A DNA stretch of 64,000 bases from a bacterium (GTDB taxonomy: Bacteria; Pseudomonadota; Gammaproteobacteria; UBA6186; Azoamicaceae), in NCBI GenBank assembly GCA_027364575.1, contig DAHXPC010000005.1, positions 60,528 to 124,527 of the forward strand, given 5' to 3'. The notes under the pieces are model-generated. The model did no database searches, had not been told where the DNA came from, and worked only from the letters and a program-made list of their open reading frames with translations. Every line of letters begins with the position of its first letter. Position 1 is the stretch's first letter. Below are positions 34,743 to 44,864 of this stretch, piece after piece. Both the position numbers and the translations under genes were made by a program.

Positions 34743-36631
34743 TAAAATCCAAATAACTTTTCTAGCGTTTCTTCAGTGGATTTATCCATGGGGGTTTCTT
34801 GAACAAATTTGAGGGCCCCTTCGGCATAATGCGCGAGATCAGGCCGTATGCTCAAATCCTGTAGCGGGCCTTTAATACGAATGGCTAAAGGGGAGTCTTT
34901 TAGAAACTTGGATACATCGGCTGAGTGTGCATCACTGACTGCATTTAATAAACCTGCAGCGATGAAGTCGATCGTTTGTTCAGCCAGGCTGAATACGCCT
35001 TGTCCTGAGACCGTATAATCCGGGTGAAGCAATTTAACATTGGAAAAATTCAGTTTGCCATTCTCAGCAACCATATGGCTTTCGAGCGTGCGAAAGGGGG
35101 TGGATAGTTGCTGCGATTTTTCAGCCTGTTGTCGCCATTCTCCAAGCTCGGCAGTGAGCAGAGCGGCAACATTAACCACTTGTTTTTTAGCGGTGTTTTC
35201 GGTGAGCAGGCTGATGGTAGATTGCGCATGTTGTAAAAGCGGGCGCAATTCAATGCCCTGCACTTTGCCATCGGATACGCTAAACTGAGCCTCACCTCTG
35301 AGATTATTCATCCACTCAAATGCATGATTGCCATGGGTATGCACGTTGATCGCCCCTTCTAACCTGCCATTCAGTTTGTCTTTGGCCCCTAATAAAGTGA
35401 ATAAATCATTTGCCTCAAAGCTTTTCACTTGGCTAGAGAGTACTAGTTGCAGCGTGGGGCTTCTGGCATCGATTTCAAGCTTGCCTTGATATTGGCTATG
35501 TAAAGATTCTGCGTCAATTTTATCAAACGTAAATATCCCTTCTGTAGCGGTAAAGGCAGTTTTAATGTCAGTAAAGGGTAAATTTGCAACGGTAAGCGTT
35601 TTACCGTGCAGGGCGGCACTGGCCTGTAAGGTTTTGAATGTTTTGCCTTTCACATTGGCGATAAGAGATCCCTCTACCGTGCCATTTTTTTCTATAGACA
35701 GTAAAAATGTCGGGACTGCTAAAGACGGTGACTGGTATTTAAAGGTACTTTTAAAATCAATTAATTTGGGTAGGGTGACGTTTACAGGACTAAATGCGGT
35801 GAACCATTGTTGTAAGCTAAAGCCAGCCGTTTCAAGTGTGCCTTCTATCATGGGCTCTTGGCTTTGGCTTAAGTTTTGGATAAGGCATTCTCCGCGTACC
35901 GTGGCAAGTGGAAGATTGGCAAGGTTGGCTGAGAGGTGAATATCTTTTAGATGCATTTTTTGCAATTTTTCAGAAAAATAGGCTTTCCCTTCTGCCGCAA
36001 TTTTTCCAGAGTGGTTACGATTTAAATCCTCAAATTGAAAATTCGTGGTAATTGGGGCTGCGAGGCCTGCTAAGCCTAAGGCTAAATTTTTAGCCGATAC
36101 AGCAAGATCGGTGATAATGAGATGTTGATTGCTATCTTCATCTTGCCAATGGACGGAGGCATTCTCTAGGGCAATATTATAGGGCACCGCTAGCGTTAAC
36201 CAAGGCAATTTGTTCGGCGATGAAAAAAGACTGTGCATGCCTTCCCAGGTAGAATGTCCCATTCTATTCCGGATTAAGTTGGCGTTTAAGCCAATGCATT
36301 GAATATTGATGAGTAATTTTCCGGAAATAAGCGACCAAAGCTTGGCTTCAATGCGTGCTTTTTTTATGGTTAAAAATTCACCTGAAAAAGGAGCCGTATT
36401 ATGCAGGGCGACATCCTGCATTTCCACCGAAAAAGCTGGGTCCAGTTGCCAATAAATGGGTCCATTTAGAGAAAGAACGCGCCCCGTTTCGGCGAACACG
36501 CTTTCTTGAATACGCGCTTTAAATTGGTTGGGATCGATCAGAGTGACTACTCCGATCACAACCATAAAGCCTACGATACATAAGGCAATAAAAATTTTTA
36601 ATATTTTTTTTAAAAGTGTTATCACGTTCAA
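34742..36631 (-). CDS. AsmA family protein
   Basis: The 629-residue protein has one N-terminal membrane anchor (about residues 10-32) followed by [17 protein letters not shown] and [11 protein letters not shown], the AsmA N-terminal signature. The long periplasmic region should form a repeating beta-groove, and the C-terminal AsmA_2 part has [21 protein letters not shown]. AsmA-like proteins are thought to bridge lipids between the membranes. It follows a paralogous gene by 39 bases and overlaps mutY by one base. Confidence 0.92.
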   Translation of the reverse strand: MNVITLLKKILKIFIALCIVGFMVVIGVVTLIDPNQFKARIQESVFAETGRVLSLNGPIYWQLDPAFSVEMQDVALHNTAPFSGEFLTIKKARIEAKLWSLISGKLLINIQCIGLNANLIRNRMGHSTWEGMHSLFSSPNKLPWLTLAVPYNIALENASVHWQDEDSNQHLIITDLAVSAKNLALGLAGLAAPITTNFQFEDLNRNHSGKIAAEGKAYFSEKLQKMHLKDIHLSANLANLPLATVRGECLIQNLSQSQEPMIEGTLETAGFSLQQWFTAFSPVNVTLPKLIDFKSTFKYQSPSLAVPTFLLSIEKNGTVEGSLIANVKGKTFKTLQASAALHGKTLTVANLPFTDIKTAFTATEGIFTFDKIDAESLHSQYQGKLEIDARSPTLQLVLSSQVKSFEANDLFTLLGAKDKLNGRLEGAINVHTHGNHAFEWMNNLRGEAQFSVSDGKVQGIELRPLLQHAQSTISLLTENTAKKQVVNVAALLTAELGEWRQQAEKSQQLSTPFRTLESHMVAENGKLNFSNVKLLHPDYTVSGQGVFSLAEQTIDFIAAGLLNAVSDAHSADVSKFLKDSPLAIRIKGPLQDLSIRPDLAHYAEGALKFVQETPMDKSTEETLEKLFGF

Positions 36632-36670
36632 TCACCCTTAGGTTAATTTTTTGTTGGTTCATTCAATAGG

Positions 36671-38569
36671 TTAATGCGCATGCTTTAATAATTGATCGAG
36701 TGCTTTATGGATACTTTGTTCAATCACTTTTTCCATTAAATGCGTTTTCGCATAGTTCATTGCCCGATTGGTATAATCTTTTATATCCGGCTTAATGCTT
36801 GGGGAATCTAAGGAGCCTTGAATGTTGACCACCAACGGTGTTTGAGCTAAGAACTGTGCAATTTGATCGTTTTTAAGATCAGGATTGTTTTTGAGCAGCA
36901 CGGATGTTTGATAGTCTATTCGTTCATTATTTAAGTTGTAGGTTCCTTGCCCGGTTATCGCATAGTCTGTATGAACCATAGAAAAATCCGGATTTTTCAC
37001 CAGGCCATTCATAATGGTAGCCGTTCCTTTTGCCAGGGTAAAGGGAGTATAGGCAGTGGGTGAAGGCTTCCATTTGGCTTCTTCTGTGTTAAGGATAGTG
37101 TTGGTATCTAGGCTTTGTTTATGCGTGAACGCATTGACTAGTGAATGTACTTGGGATTGTGCCATTTTTACCAACGCCATTAAATCGATGCCATAATATT
37201 TTCCGTTTGCGATTTCAAACTGAGCATCTCCGGTTAAGCTTTGTTGCCATTCTTGTTGGGTATTGCCGGTTGCGGTCAACTTTAGCTTGATGCTTGTCTT
37301 GCCGGCTAATTTATCCTTTTTATCGAATAAAGTGAGCAGATCATTGATTTCAAAGTTATCGGCCTGATGGGTAAGCGAGTATTTAGGGACTGTTCCTTGA
37401 AAGTTGATTTGCACGCTTGCTTTTTGCAGGCTGTTGGCAATGTGTAGGGTAATCGGATCAACCGTTAGAATACCATTCTTGACTAACACATTACCGCTGA
37501 TTGTATCTATCTTGATTTTGTTGAATTGTAGGGCTTTACCTAAAAAGTTCCCCTGCAGCTTAAGGGCTCGCAAAGCTGGGTTCGCTAGATTTACGGTCAT
37601 GTCGCCTTCAAGGGTTCCATTTTTCAGTAAATCAATTTGAAGTGCGGAAATCGTTAATTCCGATCCTAGGGTGCTAAAGGAAGTCTTTAGGCTTACAGCG
37701 GGTGGAATAAATTCATTCGGTGCGATATCAAAAAGTTTTAGCCAGGCGTTAATATCTATTTTATTGGTTTCTAATTTTCCCCGAACGGAAGGGTTTTTGC
37801 TCAGATCGCTAATGGTTGCCTCGCCTTTTATCGCGCTGTTGTTTCCATTTTTTGCCGTGTGCGATAGCGCAATGTTTTGGATGTGCATTTGATTCAGCGC
37901 AGGCTTTAGTGCCATATTTCCGGTTAAAGCAAATTTGCCTAACGATTTTTTGCTAGAGTCGAGATCAAATTGGACCGAAAATGAAGGGCTAGTGCCTATA
38001 ATGCTTTGCAATAGACTATTGGCAGTAATATTAATATGTGAAAGTCTATAATGGGTATTCTTCTGGCTATCTTCAAAAATTAGGCTGCCGTCTTCTATAT
38101 ATATATTGTTTAAAATTTGTTTGTTAGCGGCATTAGTATTTTCATGATTGTTTTTAGAATTGCTCAGATGTGTTTTGAGGGTATCCCAGTTCGTTTGCCC
38201 AGTGGTATTGATTTGAAGGTTGAGGATGGCTTCTTTTAATTTCAAATTGATAAATAATTTTCCAAATAACAGAGAAGCAGGGCTACATTCTGCTTTAATG
38301 GTTTTTGCCGACATCAGTTTAGCGTTAAGCGGGGGGGGTGTTTCTAAGCTAACATCCTCTAATTGTAAAGAAAGAAGCGGATACCATTGCCAAGATAAAG
38401 GTCCCTGTATGCGCAGTGTGTGACCGGTTAACGTAAGCGCTTCTTGTTCAATCAACCCTTTAAATCGGTTTGGATTGACAAAATTGACGATGCCTATGGT
38501 AGCGAGGAGCGTGATTAAGATAAGACCAACAATTATCCGAAATAGCCACTTTAAAAGCTTAGTTACCAT
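36671..38569 (-). CDS. AsmA family protein (paralogue)
   Basis: At 632 residues it has the same plan as its neighbour: a membrane anchor at about 8-30, VNFVNPNRFKGLIEQEAL and IQGPLSWQWYPLLSL early, and DAQFEIANGKYYGIDLMALV in the C-terminal domain. The two are adjacent tandem copies that have diverged strongly. Likely role: outer-membrane lipid homeostasis. It is first of the asmA-asmA-mutY-yggX group on the minus strand. Confidence 0.92.
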   Translation of the reverse strand: MVTKLLKWLFRIIVGLILITLLATIGIVNFVNPNRFKGLIEQEALTLTGHTLRIQGPLSWQWYPLLSLQLEDVSLETPPPLNAKLMSAKTIKAECSPASLLFGKLFINLKLKEAILNLQINTTGQTNWDTLKTHLSNSKNNHENTNAANKQILNNIYIEDGSLIFEDSQKNTHYRLSHINITANSLLQSIIGTSPSFSVQFDLDSSKKSLGKFALTGNMALKPALNQMHIQNIALSHTAKNGNNSAIKGEATISDLSKNPSVRGKLETNKIDINAWLKLFDIAPNEFIPPAVSLKTSFSTLGSELTISALQIDLLKNGTLEGDMTVNLANPALRALKLQGNFLGKALQFNKIKIDTISGNVLVKNGILTVDPITLHIANSLQKASVQINFQGTVPKYSLTHQADNFEINDLLTLFDKKDKLAGKTSIKLKLTATGNTQQEWQQSLTGDAQFEIANGKYYGIDLMALVKMAQSQVHSLVNAFTHKQSLDTNTILNTEEAKWKPSPTAYTPFTLAKGTATIMNGLVKNPDFSMVHTDYAITGQGTYNLNNERIDYQTSVLLKNNPDLKNDQIAQFLAQTPLVVNIQGSLDSPSIKPDIKDYTNRAMNYAKTHLMEKVIEQSIHKALDQLLKHAH

Positions 38570-38746
38570 ACCTACATCCCCATCCTAAATGAACTTTAAA
38601 AAAGTACTTTATCATACTCTTTTATTGTAGCCGAGGTTGCTGTTCTGGTATGCAAGTTAACCAAGTTTTTTTGAAATGCTGTGGTTAGCCCAGAATTTCA
38701 TTTTCTGGCATACTAGATTAGGCTTAAATGATAAAAGAGAAAACCC

Positions 38747-39418
38747 TTGAAAGACATACTTTCGACCATTGATATCAACCCCAATGCGGGCACGCCAAAC
38801 GCTTCGGTGATTTGGCTTCATGGACTGGGAGCAGATGGCAATGATTTTGTGCCGATTGCCGAACGTCTGCAATTCAAACCTGGACAAAATATTCGCTTTG
38901 TTTTTCCGCATGCGCCTACTCGTGCGATTACCATCAATGGCGGCATGCACATGCGAGGTTGGTACGATATACAGGAGTTAACCTTTGCACTCAAAGAAGA
39001 TCTGATTGGCATACAGCGCTCGGCGCAATCGATTGATTTATTGATTGAACGGGAACAGTCGCTCGGAATAAAAAGTGAAAGAATTGTATTGGCCGGTTTT
39101 TCTCAAGGCGGTGCTATGGCCTTACACACAGGCCTGCGTTTCCCGAAACCGATAGCCGGGATTGTTGCGTTATCGGGTTATTTACCCTTGGCCAGCACGT
39201 TGGAAAATGAGCGTACCGCTGTCAATCAATCTACCCCTATTTTTATGGCGCATGGAACTTTTGATTCTATTGTGCCTTTTTCACTGGCACAATTATCGCA
39301 GCAAAAATTGGAAGCGCTGGGATGTGCTGTTCATTGGCATCCGTATCCGATGACACATACATTAATACCCGAAGAAGTGGATCATATAGAGCAATTTTTA
39401 CAAAAAATATTGTCTTGA
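38747..39418 (+). CDS. Carboxylesterase/phospholipase family alpha/beta hydrolase
   Basis: The 223-residue single-domain hydrolase has the nucleophile elbow GFSQGG (Ser about 115). Its catalytic Asp is probably in AHGTFDSIVP and the His in PMTHTLIPEE. The early SVIWLHGLGADGNDF is typical of the acyl-protein thioesterase/EstB group (PF02230). Substrates may be short-chain esters or acyl-proteins. The start is TTG at 38747 with AAGAGA upstream; an ATG at 38729 is out of frame. It stands alone. Confidence 0.92.
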   Translation: MKDILSTIDINPNAGTPNASVIWLHGLGADGNDFVPIAERLQFKPGQNIRFVFPHAPTRAITINGGMHMRGWYDIQELTFALKEDLIGIQRSAQSIDLLIEREQSLGIKSERIVLAGFSQGGAMALHTGLRFPKPIAGIVALSGYLPLASTLENERTAVNQSTPIFMAHGTFDSIVPFSLAQLSQQKLEALGCAVHWHPYPMTHTLIPEEVDHIEQFLQKILS

Positions 39419-39458
39419 AAAATTAAGATTTAAGGGGGGCTTCCATGAAATAAAAAAA

Positions 39459-40394
39459 TTAATTATATTTTTTGGCAATTTTGATAACGATAATTCCTGC
39501 CCCAAAGCAAATTAATCCAGCGACAATTAATAAAATAGGCCAGGCAGCAGAATTCATAAAATGCTTGTGCGTAAAGTATGCAATGTATCCTAAAGTCGAT
39601 ACCGTGCTGGTAAATAGAAGTGCTCGGTTTCTGATAAGCATACTGCCATACAACATAAGCCCACTGATCCCAAGAAATAGCATTTCAAATTTTGAATTTC
39701 GCAAAACATCAAAAACACCGTTTAAAAAAAGAAGAGATCCGATAAAAATCCAAAAATTAGTTAAAGCTTTGTAATGATGTTTATTTAAAAAATAACCAAT
39801 ACCAATTAAGGAGCCGCCAATAACGATCTCAATTATTTTATCTTTTACATGGGTTAAATTTAAAAGGCTTAAAATAAGTAAACACCAAAAGAGAATGGCA
39901 GTAAATAATAAGGAAGGGCGCTTTATTTTAAAAAAGGTAAGCATTTGCTGAGTAAATAATATTCCAAAAATCAATACGGATGCTATTTTAAAGTTTATTA
40001 TCCCGTTAAATTCATTGATAGTCACAAAAAAACCTATGGTTTGAAAGAAAGCCGCAGTTAAAAATAATGGCGTTAACATTTGGACATTTTTTTGTTGATA
40101 GAATGACAACAGAATTGCCATAACATAAAGCACCAATCCTGAGCCAAAGGTAAACAGTATTTTTAGTATGCTCGTCATGTTAGGCCAAAATGTCCCAATA
40201 TAAATACTCACTCCTGAAAAAATAAAAATTCCGCTTAAATAAGCAAAAACTTTCATTAAGGTTTCTGTTTCTTGATTTTTTTGATGAGGACTATTAAACG
40301 CATCGTTAATTTCGCTAGCGGTAATTTTATGTTTTACGGCAATTCTGATGATTTCTTGTAGGTATTCTGCTTTAGAAGAAGAGAAAAAGCTCAT
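39459..40394 (-). CDS. Multi-pass membrane protein (DUF2157-like)
   Basis: This 311-residue protein has a cytoplasmic N-terminal helix bundle (about residues 1-50, KAEYLQEIIRIAVKHKITASEIN) and then roughly ten short membrane segments. The order of a small soluble domain then many helices recalls DUF2157 proteins. I place the start at 40394, where the ATG overlaps the TGA of the upstream gene (ATGA), not at 40421. It forms a coupled pair with that gene. The function is unknown. Confidence 0.7.
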   Translation of the reverse strand: MSFFSSSKAEYLQEIIRIAVKHKITASEINDAFNSPHQKNQETETLMKVFAYLSGIFIFSGVSIYIGTFWPNMTSILKILFTFGSGLVLYVMAILLSFYQQKNVQMLTPLFLTAAFFQTIGFFVTINEFNGIINFKIASVLIFGILFTQQMLTFFKIKRPSLLFTAILFWCLLILSLLNLTHVKDKIIEIVIGGSLIGIGYFLNKHHYKALTNFWIFIGSLLFLNGVFDVLRNSKFEMLFLGISGLMLYGSMLIRNRALLFTSTVSTLGYIAYFTHKHFMNSAAWPILLIVAGLICFGAGIIVIKIAKKYN

Positions 40395-40987
40395 TTCTTG
40401 TCCTGCTGAGGCAAAATCCATCCAATAATTTTAATCGATTGCAGCTTATGTTGATTGTTGCGCTCATTTGAGATTTTAATAATATTTCCGTTTTTAGCAA
40501 TTCTAAAGCCGCTCTGATAAGGATTGGTTGCAATTATATTGAGAGCGCCTCCCTCATTGAGCGAAGAAAATTCTATTTTGTAACCATCGGGTGCTATATT
40601 TTTTGTGTCAATTCTCAAGTCTTGTAATTCAGACAGATCAAACTCTTCTTTTTCCGTAGTGCTAATGCCAGACGCAGACGCTCGTGGCAGCAATTTAATC
40701 GGGACTTCTATGCTCGATTGGATATTCGCTTTAAAACGCAGCAATTTCGGCAGCGGTAATGTCTGATTTTTAATAGTTGGAGCTATCCAAATCCTCAATT
40801 TTCCGTTCGTCACTTGTGTGATCACGTCATCAAGCGAATAAGCACTAGCAAGATATAAAAAATCATATTGAGGTGACTTTACGAAGTGCTTGGGTATAAC
40901 ATAGGCTAAAGTGAAAAAAATAATTAATAGGATAGGCAAAAGGGCTCCAAAGAGAAGCAACAGATTTTCTTTTAAAATTTTTAGCAT
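40391..40987 (-). CDS. Membrane-anchored protein of unknown function
   Basis: The 198-residue product starts at the ATG at 40987 (MLKILKENLLLLFGALLPILLI): one N-terminal membrane helix (about 8-30) and then a domain of about 165 residues, probably periplasmic, with beta-type alternation. DUF2157 genes are often next to small membrane-anchored partners, so it may be the partner of the downstream multi-pass protein. I do not see the GDYxxLxY motif of the best-known partner family. It lies 40 bases after hemY. Confidence 0.65.
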   Translation of the reverse strand: MLKILKENLLLLFGALLPILLIIFFTLAYVIPKHFVKSPQYDFLYLASAYSLDDVITQVTNGKLRIWIAPTIKNQTLPLPKLLRFKANIQSSIEVPIKLLPRASASGISTTEKEEFDLSELQDLRIDTKNIAPDGYKIEFSSLNEGGALNIIATNPYQSGFRIAKNGNIIKISNERNNQHKLQSIKIIGWILPQQDKK

Positions 40988-41027
40988 GCTAGTCCAAATA
41001 AACAGTATATTGATCGGTGAAATTACT

Positions 41028-42260
41028 TTATAGCCTGTCTTCGTAGATAAGACATAGGCGTTCATTTGGCTTGCAAGCAAGTGTGGTTTTTGTCGCTAAA
41101 AGAAGGCCTTTTTTATAATATTCATCTCTTTTGTCATCCAATGCTAAGTGTTCCATCAATTGGGCAAGTTCTGCGTAAGTCTCTGGCAGTGGAAGAAGCG
41201 ATGCACTTTTTTCTAAATATTCTCTGGCTTTCCCCCATAATTTATTGGCTAAACACAACCTACCAACGGTGAGTAACAAAATAGGATCCTCTACGTGTGT
41301 GTTTAAAAATGCTTCGGCAAAGCTAAGCTGTTTTTTGGGGAAATCAGAAGGCACTAATCCATAGCAATGGATAAGCGCTTTGTCCCAGGTATTTTTTAAA
41401 GTGGCTCTTAATAGATTTTCTGCTGTTTGGTTGGCAGAACGCATCAATAATAATTGGGCATATTGACACACAATTGCAGGATTTTGTTGAACGCTAGAAG
41501 GACTTGATTGCCAAAAGGCTGTGAGTCGTTCTAAACCTTGATCGGCATAGTAAGGTAAAAGTTCAGAATAGATCTTTTGTTCTAACTGTACAAACGCTGC
41601 TTTCGATAAAATCTTCAATTTTCTTAAAACCGGCAATAGCAAAAGTAGCGATTGATAATCATGGGTCGCTTCATACAGGGTACATAATAGTTGTAATACC
41701 TTCGGGTGTTTTGGTGATTTAAGTCGTAAATCCTCCAAATTGCGAATGCTGTGTTCTAATTCCCCATGTTTGAATTGTAATTGTGCCTGGGTTAATCTAA
41801 CGGCAACTTCTGAACCCGCGCTGGCATCAAATGCTAATTGTAAATAATGATTGCGTCGTTCAAGTGATCCCACCTCTTCTGCAGCATTGGCAGCAGACAG
41901 GTAATTAATGAGCGGCGTGTCGCTTAAAGAGGCACTTTGGCTTAAATATCGTTCTGCTTTTTCCCATCGACCTTCAGCAAGCTCTAATAGCCCTCGATAG
42001 GTTTGTAAGCGCGCGGTATGCGTTTTATGTTTTTCCCACCAAATTTTTATTTTATGCGTACTGGTGAATACGGCATTGGTTGTCCATATCGCGAATAAGG
42101 TAAGCGCTATCAACGTTAAAAATAAAATGCCACAGAGCCATAAGGGCATTTCTATAACCCATTGATTATAAGAAAATAAGGCATACCCGGGGTCTTGGCT
42201 AATGATAATGCCAAGGCCTATTGCGAGGGCAAGTGCGATAATAAACGACCATAGCCGCAT
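41028..42260 (-). CDS. hemY: HemY, heme-biosynthesis-associated TPR membrane protein
   Basis: This 410-residue protein has two N-terminal membrane helices (about residues 4-22 and 37-60) followed by a TPR-rich soluble region, with helices such as GRWEKAERYLSQSA and LANKLWGKAREYLEKSASL. It matches proteobacterial HemY (not the unrelated protoporphyrinogen oxidase). It is last in the hemC-hemD-hemX-hemY order and 7 bases after hemX. Confidence 0.92.
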   Translation of the reverse strand: MRLWSFIIALALAIGLGIIISQDPGYALFSYNQWVIEMPLWLCGILFLTLIALTLFAIWTTNAVFTSTHKIKIWWEKHKTHTARLQTYRGLLELAEGRWEKAERYLSQSASLSDTPLINYLSAANAAEEVGSLERRNHYLQLAFDASAGSEVAVRLTQAQLQFKHGELEHSIRNLEDLRLKSPKHPKVLQLLCTLYEATHDYQSLLLLLPVLRKLKILSKAAFVQLEQKIYSELLPYYADQGLERLTAFWQSSPSSVQQNPAIVCQYAQLLLMRSANQTAENLLRATLKNTWDKALIHCYGLVPSDFPKKQLSFAEAFLNTHVEDPILLLTVGRLCLANKLWGKAREYLEKSASLLPLPETYAELAQLMEHLALDDKRDEYYKKGLLLATKTTLACKPNERLCLIYEDRL

Positions 42261-42267
42261 AATACTG

Positions 42268-43164
42268 TTACCTTAATGTTTTAAATTGTTCAAGGGATGT
42301 AATAATTGGCAATTGCATTTGTAAATGAGAAGCTTGTAAAGTTTGCAAAGCCACGTGTGCGTTCTTAACGACTTGGTTGCTTTCGTCATAATAGGTTTCT
42401 AACCATTTGACTGAGTTTTTCAGAGCTTCTTGATATATTTTTTCTTCTTGCGTTAATACAGCCAGTCGAGCTTGCTCTAATAGTGCTCGCAGATTCTCTT
42501 TGACAAGTTCTTCTTGTCTTTCGGACAAAATAGGCTCTATGGGTTTTGAATAATGCCGAATGCTAATCAGATCTTTCATACTTGAAACGCTTTTTAATAA
42601 AGATTGTTTCCAAGAGAGCGATTCAGGGGGAGTCTTTGGTTCGTGCACTGCCGTTTGCAAACCTAAGCTAAGCGTGCGTGGGCTAAGGGCTGCAGTTTGT
42701 TCAATAATCGTATTGATATTCATCCAAAGATCTTCTGTGTTTGCTACCACAACCGCTTGTAATGCTTGGATATCCTGGCGTAAAGATTGTTGCAGTGGTA
42801 ATAAGTGGGGGGTTTGCATCAATTGTATTTTTTCTTCGGCGGTTTTTAACAGAATAAGGGCTGTTTTAACGTCTCGGGCAGCTTGCAGGCGTATATTGGC
42901 TAAAAAAATTAAAGATTCGGTTTCGGCAAGCGAGATAACCGAGTTTTGATGACGCGCAGAAATCGTATTGGTGTTTTCTTGTGTTTTTTGTTGAAGTTTG
43001 GCAATTTCCGTTTGTATAGCATCAAATTGAGTGGTGACGCGTTGTTCTAATTTTTGAGTGTGTTCCAGGCTGGAATAGCTAAATTTTTGGTATTTCCCAA
43101 ATTGAAATAAACTAAAAATGGCTATAGTAATTGAAATAACTAAGCTAAATGTAGCTGTTTTCAC
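42268..43164 (-). CDS. hemX: HemX-like membrane protein
   Basis: At 298 residues it has a single N-terminal anchor (about residues 5-23), a coiled-coil (about 30-75, rich in Gln, Lys and Glu), then helices with SLAETESLIFLANIRLQAARDV, the core HemX motif. It lacks any methyltransferase domain, so the database name uroporphyrin-III C-methyltransferase would be wrong. It overlaps hemD by 4 bases. Confidence 0.9.
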   Translation of the reverse strand: MKTATFSLVISITIAIFSLFQFGKYQKFSYSSLEHTQKLEQRVTTQFDAIQTEIAKLQQKTQENTNTISARHQNSVISLAETESLIFLANIRLQAARDVKTALILLKTAEEKIQLMQTPHLLPLQQSLRQDIQALQAVVVANTEDLWMNINTIIEQTAALSPRTLSLGLQTAVHEPKTPPESLSWKQSLLKSVSSMKDLISIRHYSKPIEPILSERQEELVKENLRALLEQARLAVLTQEEKIYQEALKNSVKWLETYYDESNQVVKNAHVALQTLQASHLQMQLPIITSLEQFKTLR

Positions 43165-43916
43165 GGTCTTTTATCCTTCAAATCAGTTAACGCCTTAATT
43201 ATAGACATATCATCGGCCCCCGCTGCCAAAATAGGAAACCTAAATCCCAGTGTATGCGCTAATGTTTGCATACGTAAACCTACGACAATAATGGGGATGT
43301 TTTTTAACCAGCTACCATCTCCCTTAATCAGTCGGTTAAGATTATTTAGGCATTCAGCGCTCGTTGTGACAATGACATCTATAGAAGTATGGTGCAGCTT
43401 TGCTAGTCTTTCAACTATAGCAGGGATAGGCAGGGATCGTTGATAGCTTTCTACTATTTTTACCTTGGCCCCTCTTGCCACTAACGTTTCGGTTAATAAG
43501 TTACGGCCATTGTTGCCCCTAAAAATAACTAACTTCTTTTGGTGCAGGTTTTTTAGGGCAGGCAATTGTAATAAAGCTTCTGATTCATAGGGGGGGTGAG
43601 CGGGGAAAATAACCTTGGGTACCTGATACTGTTGCAGCGATTTGGCGGTGCCTTGGCCGATGGCAACCCATGCAATCGGCGGCACAGTCCCCCAATGCGC
43701 AAGAATATGGGGCAGGGTAAAATCGACCGCATTCCGGCTAACAAAGATAGCCATATTCGTGTTCGAAAGTTCTTGGATTGCCGTGTAGAGTCTTGCCTGG
43801 TGGGGCGTCGGGTGAATGCTTACCATCGGGCAGCTTTCCACTGCTATATCCAGGGTACTCAGTCGGATAGAAAGTTCTTGTGCAAAATTTTTTGGCCGTG
43901 TTACCAATACCCGCAT
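43161..43916 (-). CDS. hemD: Uroporphyrinogen-III synthase
   Basis: The 251-residue enzyme closes and flips ring D of hydroxymethylbilane. RVLVTRPKNFAQELS at the start, IFVSRNAVDFTLPHI near residue 60 and VTTSAECLNNLNRLI near residue 185 are the recognisable parts of this divergent family. Context between hemC and hemX secures the call. Confidence 0.93.
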   Translation of the reverse strand: MRVLVTRPKNFAQELSIRLSTLDIAVESCPMVSIHPTPHQARLYTAIQELSNTNMAIFVSRNAVDFTLPHILAHWGTVPPIAWVAIGQGTAKSLQQYQVPKVIFPAHPPYESEALLQLPALKNLHQKKLVIFRGNNGRNLLTETLVARGAKVKIVESYQRSLPIPAIVERLAKLHHTSIDVIVTTSAECLNNLNRLIKGDGSWLKNIPIIVVGLRMQTLAHTLGFRFPILAAGADDMSIIKALTDLKDKRP

Positions 43917-43925
43917 GGTTTCCTC

Positions 43926-44864
43926 TTAAAATGGTTTATCTAAATACACCGCATTAATAATATTTTGCGCGCCCTGCGCTAATAATTTTTCCGCCACTGT
44001 TTTGCCAATATCCACGCTCATTTCGGGTTTTGCAGTAGCCTTTGCTTTTAAAAGAGTGCGCCCATCGGGGCTGCCTACCATGCCTTCGAGTGTTAGCATA
44101 CCGCTTTCATCTATCACTGCGAACCCAGCAATCGGCAATTGGCACCCGCCCCCAAGAATTGCATTTAGAGTTCGCTCTGCGCGTATGCATTGTTCGGTCG
44201 GAATATGGTGTAAAGGCAACAGTAATTCTTTTGTTTCAATATCTTGTGTGCGGCATTCTATACAAAGTGCACCTTGCCCAACCGCAGGTAACATTTGGGT
44301 GATCGGTAGGTAACTGCGAATCTGATTTTCAAGGCCTAAGCGCTTTAAACCGGCTGCGGCTAGAATGAGAGCAGCACATTCCCCTCCCTCCATCTTTTGA
44401 ATGCGCGTATCCACATTGCCGCGTATGTTTTTAAGACACAGATCGGAACGCAGCGCATATAATTGGCTTTGGCGTCTTAAGCTAGAAGTGCCAATAGGGG
44501 CGTTAGCAGGAAGCGTCGCAAGATCACTGAAGTGCGAAGAAATAAACACATCTCTTGGGTCTTCTCTCTTTAAAATCGTAGCCAGCATTAATCCATCGGG
44601 TAATTCCGAGGGCATGTCTTTCAAAGAATGCACAGCAATATCTGCCTCGTGCGTTAAAAGACATTCTTCTAAGGCTTTTACAAATAATCCTTTGCCCCCT
44701 ATTTTAGACAATGGGGTATCGAGAATTTGATCGCCTTCGGTTTGGATGCCAATAACCGAAATCTCGAGTAAAGGGTATAAGCCTTGCAATTCTTTTTTGA
44801 TAAAATTTGCTTGCCAAAGTGCTAAAGCACTTTTTCGAGAAACAATTTTAAGCGTTTTTTTCAT
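43926..44864 (-). CDS. hemC: Porphobilinogen deaminase (hydroxymethylbilane synthase)
   Basis: It joins four porphobilinogens into hydroxymethylbilane. Landmarks: SRKSALALWQANFIKKEL, HSLKDMPSELPDGL, GTSSLRRQSQL, IRGNVDTRIQKM and the dipyrromethane cofactor Cys in LGGGCQLPIAGFA. Length 312 matches E. coli (313). Its ATG directly follows the stop of the lipoprotein gene. Confidence 0.97.
   Translation of the reverse strand: MKKTLKIVSRKSALALWQANFIKKELQGLYPLLEISVIGIQTEGDQILDTPLSKIGGKGLFVKALEECLLTHEADIAVHSLKDMPSELPDGLMLATILKREDPRDVFISSHFSDLATLPANAPIGTSSLRRQSQLYALRSDLCLKNIRGNVDTRIQKMEGGECAALILAAAGLKRLGLENQIRSYLPITQMLPAVGQGALCIECRTQDIETKELLLPLHHIPTEQCIRAERTLNAILGGGCQLPIAGFAVIDESGMLTLEGMVGSPDGRTLLKAKATAKPEMSVDIGKTVAEKLLAQGAQNIINAVYLDKPF

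Noticed and set aside
42268..43164. Uroporphyrinogen-III methyltransferase activity for HemX
   Set aside because: The protein has only an anchor, coiled-coil and HemX helices; no SAM-binding methyltransferase domain is present.
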